64,000 bases of DNA from Deltaproteobacteria bacterium. GTDB lineage: Bacteria > Myxococcota_A > Polyangia > Nannocystales > Nannocystaceae. Shown here one piece after another: positions 58,255 to 64,000 of this stretch (positions are counted from its first letter, which is position 1; every line of letters begins with the position of its first letter). The notes beneath the pieces are model-generated. The model was not told the DNA's origin. It worked only from the letters and a program-made list of their open reading frames with translations, and made no database searches. The position numbers and the translations under genes are program-made. The stretch is from assembly GCA_003696955.1 (NCBI GenBank), contig RFGU01000023.1, positions 1-64,000 on the forward strand, read 5' to 3'.

Positions 58255-58812
58255 CTAGCCGTCGTCGCCGTCGAAGAAGGCGGTCTCGTCGTCGTCTTCC
58301 TCGACGATCTCCATGTCCACGGGCCGCAGGCGGATGAGGGTCTTGTCGTCGTCGGACACCTCGTCGCGGGACACTTCGGGCACGTTCCCACCCACGGGAC
58401 GGACGCGCACCGTTCGGGCCTTCACCGGCGACCCCGAGAGTTTCGGCGGTGCGGCCCGGCCGCGGCTGCCCGGGGCGATCGGCGGGCCCGCCGGCCGCGG
58501 GCGAAGGCGCGCGATGGCGTCGGAGAGCCGCAGCACGGTGACGGGGTCGAGCTCGCCGAAGGCGATCCCCATGCCCGGTGGATCGTCCTGATGCCGAACC
58601 ACCGTGCCGACGGCGTCCACCCGGACCGGATCGTCGAGCAAGAGGGTGAAATGGAGGGCCACGGTGGTCCCGACGGGCACCCGCTCGGTGGTGTGCAGGA
58701 ACAAACCGTGCTCGGACAGCTCGGAGACGTAGCTTTCCGCCCCGCCGCGAAACTCGCGATTGACCGGGATCCGTTCGGAGCGTCGCCGCTCCTTCGATCG
58801 CTCCTCGCCCAT
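58255..58812 (-). CDS. PilZ-domain protein, 185 aa
   Basis: PilZ-fold protein, residues about 8-105: RRSERIPVNREF (the R-x3-R start), YVSELSEHGLFLHTTERVPVGTTV and VVRHQDDPPGMGIAFGELD. In canonical c-di-GMP binders the second motif is [D/N]-x-S-x2-G; here the first position is Glu (E-L-S-E-H-G), so binding may be weak or lost. The C-terminal 80 residues are a Pro/Arg linker and an acidic tail ending in FFDGDDG. ATG 58812. Confidence 0.85.
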   Translation of the reverse strand: MGEERSKERRRSERIPVNREFRGGAESYVSELSEHGLFLHTTERVPVGTTVALHFTLLLDDPVRVDAVGTVVRHQDDPPGMGIAFGELDPVTVLRLSDAIARLRPRPAGPPIAPGSRGRAAPPKLSGSPVKARTVRVRPVGGNVPEVSRDEVSDDDKTLIRLRPVDMEIVEEDDDETAFFDGDDG

Positions 58813-58869
58813 GCCCCGACTTTGGCAGAGGAACGCCCCCGGCGCAAAAGCACCGACCGGCCCGAGTGC

Positions 58870-60381
58870 CTAGCCGCTTTCCTTGAACTTGATCTCGAAT
58901 TTCTCGACGTGGAAGCTCTTGCGGGCGTGGACCTCGATCCCGCACTGGATCCGCTTGACCGTATCGTCGACGGCGGGCTTCTCCTCGTTGCGCATGAGGT
59001 CGGCCACCTTGGGATGGGCGGTGACGAGGACCTTGTCCCCCGGATTGTGGGCGGCCGCCTCCCGCCGGATCTGCCGCAGGATCTCGTAGGCCACCGCGGC
59101 CTTGCTCTTGGTGTAGCCGCGTCCGTTGCAGTACTCGCAGCTCTCGGTCAGCATGCGCTGCAGGCTCTCGCGGGCCCGCTTGCGGGTCATCTCGACCAGG
59201 CCCATCTCGGAGATCTTGGTGATGTGCGCCTTGGCCCGGTCCTTGCGGAGCGCGTCCTGGAGCCGCCGATAGACCTTGCGCCGGTTCGACTCCTTGTCCA
59301 TGTCGATGAAGTCGATGATGATGAGCCCGCCGAGATTGCGCAGGCGTAGCTGCTCGGCGATTTCGTCGGCCGCTTCGAGGTTCGTCTGCGTGATCGTCTC
59401 CTCGAGGGTCTTGCCCTTGGCACCCACGAACTTGCCGGTGTTGACGTCGATGGCCGTCAGGGCCTCCCCCTGATCGAACACCAGGTACCCGCCGGACTTG
59501 AGGTGCACCACGCGCTCGAGGGCACGGTCGATCTCGTGCTCGATACCGTAGCTGTCGAAGATCGGCTCGCGCCCGCTGTACAGCTCGATGCGCTCGGCGT
59601 ACTTGGGCATGAACGTCTGCACGAAGCGCACCATGCGATCGTGCTGCGCCCGGTCGTCCACGATGACCCGGTCGAGATCGGCCGTGAGATTGTCCCGCAC
59701 GACCCGTAGGGCCAGGTCCAGGTCGCGGTAGAGCAGCACCGGCGCCCGGTGGATGCGGGCGTTGGCCTGGATGTTCTCCCAAAGGCGCAAGAGGTAGTCC
59801 ATCTCCGCCCGGATCTGCCCGTTGGTGGCGTCCTCGGCCACCGTGCGCACGATGAACCCGCTGCCCGGAGGACGCATCTCCTCGACCAGCCTGCGCAGTC
59901 GCTTGCGCTCCTTGCCCGAGGTGATCCGACGCGAGATCCCGATGTGGCTGACCGTGGGCATGTAGACCACGTTGCGCCCCGGTAGGGAGATGTACGAGGT
60001 GATCCGAGCCCCCTTGGTGCTGATGGGGTCCTTGACCACCTGCACGAGGATCTCCTGGCCCGGATGAACGAGCTGCGTGATGTCCGGGGGCTGCCCGCTG
60101 CGCCGCGCGCCGCTCTCCCCCACGGTGACCTCCGGCGTGTCCCCCTCGGTCCGGGGGGCGATGTCCCCGGCGTAGAGGAAGGCGGCCTTCTCCTCGCCGA
60201 TGTCCACGAAGGCCGCCTGCATCCCCGGCAGGACGCGCAGTACGCGGCCCTTGTAGACGTTGCCGACGCAGCCCCGAGCGCGCGAGCGCTCCATCCAGAC
60301 TTCGGACAAGATCCCGTGTTCGATGACGGCGACCCGGCTTTCGGGGCCGTCTGCGTTGACGACGATGACGGATTCGGCCAC
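58870..60381 (-). CDS. rng: Ribonuclease E/G family endoribonuclease, RNase G-type, 503 aa
   Basis: Endoribonuclease for rRNA maturation and mRNA decay. S1 domain about 35-125 (VGNVYKGRVLRVLPGMQAAFVDIG), 5'-sensor and RNase H-like region, metal-binding Asp pair in LTAIDVNTGKFVG and IIIDFIDM, and the zinc-link CEYCNGRGY. With 503 residues and no long degradosome-scaffold tail it is RNase G-like. GTG 60381 has GGGAA just upstream. It is divergent from the pyrophosphorylase gene. Confidence 0.93.
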   Translation of the reverse strand: MAESVIVVNADGPESRVAVIEHGILSEVWMERSRARGCVGNVYKGRVLRVLPGMQAAFVDIGEEKAAFLYAGDIAPRTEGDTPEVTVGESGARRSGQPPDITQLVHPGQEILVQVVKDPISTKGARITSYISLPGRNVVYMPTVSHIGISRRITSGKERKRLRRLVEEMRPPGSGFIVRTVAEDATNGQIRAEMDYLLRLWENIQANARIHRAPVLLYRDLDLALRVVRDNLTADLDRVIVDDRAQHDRMVRFVQTFMPKYAERIELYSGREPIFDSYGIEHEIDRALERVVHLKSGGYLVFDQGEALTAIDVNTGKFVGAKGKTLEETITQTNLEAADEIAEQLRLRNLGGLIIIDFIDMDKESNRRKVYRRLQDALRKDRAKAHITKISEMGLVEMTRKRARESLQRMLTESCEYCNGRGYTKSKAAVAYEILRQIRREAAAHNPGDKVLVTAHPKVADLMRNEEKPAVDDTVKRIQCGIEVHARKSFHVEKFEIKFKESG

Positions 60382-60477
60382 TTCCCGGCGGGAAGTAGCA
60401 CAGCCTCGCTCCGGCCGGAAGATGCGCCGGTTCGGCAGCCGCCGCCTGCGCGGGCGGGGTGCTAGCCTCCGTGCGCC

Positions 60478-61644
60478 ATGGCCGCTGCGGTGCAGATGCC
60501 ACCCCACCTCTCCCACGTTCCGTTCGACGCCGAGGTCTTCGACGCCCTCGTCGGCGACTTTCGTTCGGGCCGGCTCGATCGCCTCGCCGCCCCCCTGGCC
60601 GCGGCGCCGCGCCCCCTCGCGCAGCCGCCCGAGGACCTCTCGGCGGGCGCCGACCCGGGGCGGGTCGCCGAGCTTGCCACCGAAGGGGCCCGCGCCATGG
60701 CCCGCGGCAGCCTCGCCGTCCTCGTCATGAACGGCGGCATGGCCACCCGGTTCGGGGGCACCGCCAAGGGCGTCTTCCCCATCGCCGAGGACACCCCGGA
60801 CGTGTCCTTCCTGGCCGTGAAGATCGCCCAGGCGAAGGCGGCAGGCGGCCGGGCGGGACCGATCCCCTTCGTGGCCATGCAGAGCTTCGCGACCGAAGCG
60901 CCCACCCGGGAGCACCTTGCCGCCCTCGGCGATCCCGGCGTGCCCATCCACACGTTCCTGCAGTCCGTGCTCCCGCGGGTGACCCCCGACGGCATCCCCC
61001 TGGCAACCGAGGCCGGGGCCGACGCATGGCCGGACACGGTCCTCTACGCGGCGCCCGGCCACGGCGACACCCTGGGCCGCCTGCGGCGAAGCGGCGTGCT
61101 CGCGGCGCTGCGCCGGGCGGGCGTGGAACACGTGCTGGTCTCCAACGTGGACAACCTCGGGGCGACGCCCGACCCGGCCGTCTTCGGCGCCCATCTGGCG
61201 GCCGTCGCCCGTGGAGCCGAAATGACCGTCGAAGTCGTCGCCCGCGAGCCTGGCGACGCCGGGGGGTGCGTGGCCGTCCATCCCGAGACGAACCGACCCA
61301 CGATCATCGAGGGGTTTCGCCTGCCTGCGGGCACCGACCTCTCCGTGGTGCCCCACTTCAACACCAACACCCTTTGGTTTCGGCTCGACGCCCTCGACCG
61401 TGAGATCCCCCTCGATTGGTTCGCCGTGCGCAAGACCGTCGACGTGGCCGGCGAGGGCGCCCGGAAGGTGGTGCAGTTCGAGCAGCTCATCGGGCAGGCT
61501 GCGGACCACCTCGCGGCGGCCTTCGTGCAGGTGGAGCGCGACCGGCGATTCTTGCCCGTCAAGACCCGGCAGGAGTGGCGAGCGCGGCGGCCCGCCCTGC
61601 TCGCCGCGGCTCGAGCGGCCGGGCTCGACGTGCCCACGGCCTGA
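60478..61644 (+). CDS. UDP-sugar pyrophosphorylase family protein (UDPGP family), 388 aa
   Basis: Nucleotidyltransferase of the UTP--glucose-1-phosphate uridylyltransferase/UDP-N-acetylhexosamine pyrophosphorylase family. The nucleotide-binding loop is VLVMNGGMATRFGGTAKGVFPI, including the family Lys. HVLVSNVDNLGATPDPAVFG holds the metal-binding Asp, and PHFNTNTLWFRLDAL matches the family's 'FNtNnlw' motif. Sugar specificity (Glc or GlcNAc) cannot be told from the sequence. Such activity would supply UDP-sugars for envelope polysaccharides or peptidoglycan. ATG 60478. Confidence 0.85.
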   Translation: MAAAVQMPPHLSHVPFDAEVFDALVGDFRSGRLDRLAAPLAAAPRPLAQPPEDLSAGADPGRVAELATEGARAMARGSLAVLVMNGGMATRFGGTAKGVFPIAEDTPDVSFLAVKIAQAKAAGGRAGPIPFVAMQSFATEAPTREHLAALGDPGVPIHTFLQSVLPRVTPDGIPLATEAGADAWPDTVLYAAPGHGDTLGRLRRSGVLAALRRAGVEHVLVSNVDNLGATPDPAVFGAHLAAVARGAEMTVEVVAREPGDAGGCVAVHPETNRPTIIEGFRLPAGTDLSVVPHFNTNTLWFRLDALDREIPLDWFAVRKTVDVAGEGARKVVQFEQLIGQAADHLAAAFVQVERDRRFLPVKTRQEWRARRPALLAAARAAGLDVPTA

Positions 61645-61696
61645 AGCCGGCGCCGGTCCCCGGGCACGCCCGGGTTGCGGTACCCTCGCCCGGCCC

Positions 61697-62179
61697 ATGG
61701 CCCAGTCGTTCCAGCCCGGTATCTACAAGACCACCAAGTTCCTCCCCGGACACGAGGCCCAGGTCCAACCGGACATGCTCGTGCTGATCCGCACCGACGG
61801 CGAGTTCGCGCCGGCCTCGGTCCTCCTGCCCAACAACAACAAGTACAACCAATGGTTCTTCGCCATGCCGGGGATCAAGATCCCGGCGACGAGCTTCGGG
61901 TGGGCCGACAGCCTGATCAAGCTGCCCCACGAAGGTTTCTATCGCCTCAAGAAGGAGTTCACGTTCGGCGAGGGTGGACGCTGGGTGGAAAACGCCATCG
62001 TGCAACTCGGCTACACGCGCGCCGCCGAGCCGATCCTGTTCATCGCAACCCGTCGCAGCCCCCTGACGAGCAACACCCTTTGGTTCTCCGACAAGGGCGT
62101 CAAGGTGGACCTCGAAGGCCTCGACGAGATGATCGAGCCCCTGTCCTGGTACCAGGAGCCCGAGAAGAAGGTCCACTGA
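61697..62179 (+). CDS. Conserved hypothetical protein, 160 aa
   Basis: Not recognised. Soluble protein with aromatic, beta-rich composition: IYKTTKFLPGHEAQVQPDML, LLPNNNKYNQWFFAMPGIKI, LPHEGFYRLKKEFTFGEGGR, LTSNTLWFSDKGVKVDLEGL. No signal peptide, membrane segment or catalytic motif is evident. Its Lys/Asn/Tyr content is higher than in most genes here, but codon choice is still GC-rich. It starts 52 bp after the pyrophosphorylase on the same strand and is probably co-transcribed. Confidence 0.75.
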   Translation: MAQSFQPGIYKTTKFLPGHEAQVQPDMLVLIRTDGEFAPASVLLPNNNKYNQWFFAMPGIKIPATSFGWADSLIKLPHEGFYRLKKEFTFGEGGRWVENAIVQLGYTRAAEPILFIATRRSPLTSNTLWFSDKGVKVDLEGLDEMIEPLSWYQEPEKKVH

Positions 62180-62194
62180 CGCGGCGCGTCGGGC

Positions 62195-62656
62195 TCAGCC
62201 GTCGGCAACGGCCGCGTCGGAGGATGCGGCCTTCGCCGCTTCGGCGACCCGCCACACCAGGTGGTAGGCGACGACGCCGACCGCCATGGACGCCGCGTGG
62301 ACGAGGACCGGCGGCGCGAGGGTGACGAGGGAGACGATGGACGGCCCGGGGCAGTAGCCGCCGAGCCCCCACCCCACGCCGAAGATCACGGCACCGAGCA
62401 CCAGCCGGGCGTCCACCGGCCGGTTGCGATCGGGAACGCATACGCGGCTCTCGCACAGGGGACGCGGCAGCCGGGCGAAGACCCGCCACGCCACGGCCAT
62501 GACCGCGATACCTCCGCCCATGACGCCGACGAGGGCGGGGTCCCACGCGCCGAGCACGTCGAGGAAGCCGAGGACCTTCTGCGGGAGCAGCATGCCGCCG
62601 ATCCCGAGACCGAGGGCGAAGACGAGCCCCGAGACGAACGCAACGGCGAACTTCAT
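62195..62656 (-). CDS. YeeE/YedE-family permease, second half, 153 aa
   Basis: Membrane protein of the YeeE/YedE (TsuA) superfamily, which move thiosulfate or other sulfur species. Four hydrophobic helices: FAVAFVSGLVFALGLGIGGM, VGVMGGGIAVMAVAWRVF, VLGAVIFGVGWGLGGYCPGP, LVHAASMAVGVVAYHLVW. The GYCPGPSI motif carries the conserved Cys that contacts the substrate in this family. It overlaps the upstream half (62653-63090) by 4 bp (ATGA), so the two are translated together as a split transporter of the PmpA/PmpB type. Confidence 0.88.
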   Translation of the reverse strand: MKFAVAFVSGLVFALGLGIGGMLLPQKVLGFLDVLGAWDPALVGVMGGGIAVMAVAWRVFARLPRPLCESRVCVPDRNRPVDARLVLGAVIFGVGWGLGGYCPGPSIVSLVTLAPPVLVHAASMAVGVVAYHLVWRVAEAAKAASSDAAVADG

Positions 62657-63090
62657 GCGGCACCTCCGAGCACCCGTACCAAGGTGACGGTGATCATGCC
62701 CGTGGCCACGAAGGTCACGGTCGCCACGATGGACCGGGGAGCGAGGCGGGAGACGCCGCACACCCCGTGACCGCTGGTGCAGCCGCATCCGAGGCGAGTG
62801 CCGAAGCCCACGAGGAAGCCCGCCGCCGCCATCATGGGTAGGCTTCGGGGCCACTCGGTCGGAAACGCCGAGGGCATGGCCCACAGGAGCACGAGACCGC
62901 CGGCCAGCAGCCCGGCGAGGAACGAAAGATCGATGCGCCGGTCGTCGTCGCTCCCGCCGGCAGGCCACAGGGCGCCCGCGAAGATCCCGGAGATGCCGGC
63001 GATGCGCCCGAGTCCGAGCAACATGAGGGCGCTTGCGACGCCGACGAGGAGGCCGCCCACGAGCGGCCCGACGAAGATGGAGAGGTCCAT
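62653..63090 (-). CDS. YeeE/YedE-family permease, first half, 145 aa
   Basis: Partner of the following gene. Helices FVGPLVGGLLVGVASALMLL, ISGIFAGALW, LAGLLAGGLVLLWAM and MAAAGFLVGFGTRLGCGCTSGHGVCGVSRL are visible; GCTSGHGVCG is the typical Cys motif of this family. With the second half it makes a full transporter with two Cys-bearing pores. ATG 63090. Substrate (thiosulfate, sulfide-related species) is inferred from family only. Confidence 0.88.
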   Translation of the reverse strand: MDLSIFVGPLVGGLLVGVASALMLLGLGRIAGISGIFAGALWPAGGSDDDRRIDLSFLAGLLAGGLVLLWAMPSAFPTEWPRSLPMMAAAGFLVGFGTRLGCGCTSGHGVCGVSRLAPRSIVATVTFVATGMITVTLVRVLGGAA

Positions 63091-63205
63091 GGGCGGGACC
63101 CTAATTCCCCATTTTGCGTCGGCAACCCCCCGAAGTGGCCACACCGGTGCCCCCGGGGCATCTGCGCCGTTTGCGCAGAGCCGCACGATGTGCGCTCTTT
63201 CCCCC

Positions 63206-63234
63206 TTGACCCCCGGAACCGGGGCGCCTACAAA
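63206..63234 (+). promoter_or_regulatory. Promoter of the imelysin-family gene
   Basis: TTGACC (63206-63211) and TACAAA (63229-63234) are 17 bp apart. The expected start is near 63241, about 11 nt before the ATG, so the leader would be very short and the Fur-type palindrome would lie just downstream of the start site. A hairpin TCTGCGC-N5-GCGCAGA lies upstream at 63161-63179. Confidence 0.65.
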
Positions 63235-63251
63235 GCCTGCCGGGAACAGAA

Positions 63252-64000
63252 ATGAAAATCATTTTCAAGTTCATCCAAGTCGTCGTGCTCGGGGCGACCT
63301 CCGCCTGCTCGATCTCGGGACCCGGCGACGACGGCCAGGAAGCCACCCGAAAGGCCATCGTCCGGTCCGCCGCCGACCGGGTGCTCGCGCCCGCCTACGC
63401 CGAGGCCTCGACGGCACTGTCGGGGTTGGCCGACGCCGCCCGAAGCTACGCCGACGCGGTGGCCGGCGGAGAGGCCGACCCGCAGGCGAAACGCGACGCC
63501 GCACGCGTGGCGTTCGGCACGGCCATGGACGCCTGGCAGCGGGTCGAGATGCTGCTCGTCGGACCGGCGGGCCCGGCGGGCCTGGTCACCGGTGGGGAGA
63601 GCCTGCGCGACGAGATCTACTCCTTTCCCGTCACGAACCGCTGCCGGATCGACGAAGAGTTGGCCGAGGGCTCGTTCGAGGAGCCGAACTTCTTCACGGC
63701 GAACCTGGTCAACGTGCGCGGACTCGACGCGGTGGAGTACCTGCTCTTCGTGGAAGGCACGGACAACGCCTGCGACGCCACGCGCCCGATCAACAAGGAC
63801 GGCACCTGGCAGGCCCTCGGCGCCGACGAGATCGTCCGCCGACGGGCCGAGTACGCCGCACGGGCCGCCGAGGACGCGGCCGCACGGGCCGCCGCGCTTG
63901 CGAGCCGGTGGTCCCCGGGCACGGGCGACGCCTACGCGGCCTTCGTGTCCGCGGGCGAGGCCGGATCGCCCTACCCCACGACCCGGGTCGCCCTCGACGA
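63252..64000 (+). CDS. Imelysin-family (EfeO/IrpA-like) iron-associated lipoprotein, 3' end outside window
   Basis: Translation from ATG 63252 is open to the right edge (249 codons). The signal segment KIIFKFIQVVVLGATSAC ends in a lipobox-like TSAC with Cys near 19. The mature part is helical and Ala-rich; it includes GLDAVEYLLFVEGTDNAC, matching the imelysin 'G-x-x-A-i-E-y-L-L-f' motif, and NRCRIDEE just before it. Imelysin proteins are usually surface or periplasmic and iron-repressed. A Fur-type palindrome covers the start codon, which fits. GGGAA lies about 6 bp before the ATG. The classic GxHxxE motif reads GLDAVE, with His replaced by Asp, so metal binding may differ. Confidence 0.82.
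   Translation, partial: MKIIFKFIQVVVLGATSACSISGPGDDGQEATRKAIVRSAADRVLAPAYAEASTALSGLADAARSYADAVAGGEADPQAKRDAARVAFGTAMDAWQRVEMLLVGPAGPAGLVTGGESLRDEIYSFPVTNRCRIDEELAEGSFEEPNFFTANLVNVRGLDAVEYLLFVEGTDNACDATRPINKDGTWQALGADEIVRRRAEYAARAAEDAAARAAALASRWSPGTGDAYAAFVSAGEAGSPYPTTRVALD
63253..63267 (+). promoter_or_regulatory. Perfect 7-1-7 Fur-type palindrome over the start codon
   Basis: TGAAAAT-C-ATTTTCA is an exact 15-bp inverted repeat matching the Fur core TGATAAT-N-ATTATCA at all but the central A/T steps. It stands out as an AT-rich island in very GC-rich DNA. It begins with the T of the ATG, so codons 1-6 lie inside the operator, and it lies just downstream of the predicted transcription start. 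Confidence 0.8.

Overview
The DNA is very GC-rich and densely coded, and its gene content points to the Myxococcota or a close relative among the former Deltaproteobacteria. The main reasons are a run of genes matching the Glt/Agm (adventurous gliding) envelope complex of Myxococcus (a giant TPR protein like AgmK/GltI, an FHA protein with an AgmX/PglI C-terminal domain like GltG, an AglT/GltE-like TPR lipoprotein and an AgmU/GltD-like TPR protein), many lipoproteins, and FHA-GAF-cyclase signalling. No species call is made.

Layout. 1-1704: the tail of a REP-transposase-like gene, a 0.8 kb non-coding stretch with eight irregular copies of a 13-bp motif, and a small winged-helix regulator. 1870-4141: two related beta-barrel-type outer membrane proteins flanking a divergent mutY. 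4146-12905: a rearranged division and cell-wall (dcw) region: murC-murB-bolA forward, then a lipase, a membrane protein, ftsA and ftsQ reversed, a 69-residue bacterial histone on the opposite strand with its own promoter and terminators, then ftsZ. 13021-17453: aroE, tRNA-Leu(CAG) with promoter and terminator, a 939-residue methyltransferase-fold/coiled-coil protein and a small membrane protein. 17588-21914: a histidine kinase, a CheY-like receiver and an FHA-GAF-adenylate cyclase.

22094-45865 is the centrepiece: seven same-strand genes spanning nearly 24 kb that correspond to GltI, a TPR lipoprotein, GltG, a small GltF-position protein, GltE, GltD and a Pro-rich TPR protein. Almost all are TPR scaffolds. 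Hairpins after GltE, the small protein and GltG, and two good sigma70-type promoters in front of the TPR lipoprotein and the giant gene, suggest several transcription units. The TolQR-like motor genes (aglRQS), GltH and GltJ are not in the window.

46525-52405: a Cys-rich lipoprotein, then an operon read right to left, rpsP-khpA-rimM-trmD-rplS-yraN-rhomboid-SDH-type protease, behind a promoter at 52458-52486. 52749-60381: a tetraheme cytochrome/5'-nucleotidase-like lipoprotein overlapping rimO, a tandem pair of paralogous methyltransferases, a J-domain protein, a PilZ protein and RNase G. 60478-64000: a UDP-sugar pyrophosphorylase, an unknown protein, a split YeeE/YedE sulfur-compound permease, and the start of an imelysin-family lipoprotein whose start codon lies inside a perfect 15-bp Fur-type palindrome.

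Across the window, promoters recognised by eye share a TTGACC or TTGTCA-like -35 and a TAnnnT -10 spaced by 16-17 bp. All calls rest on reading the sequence and remembered family features; no database search was run.
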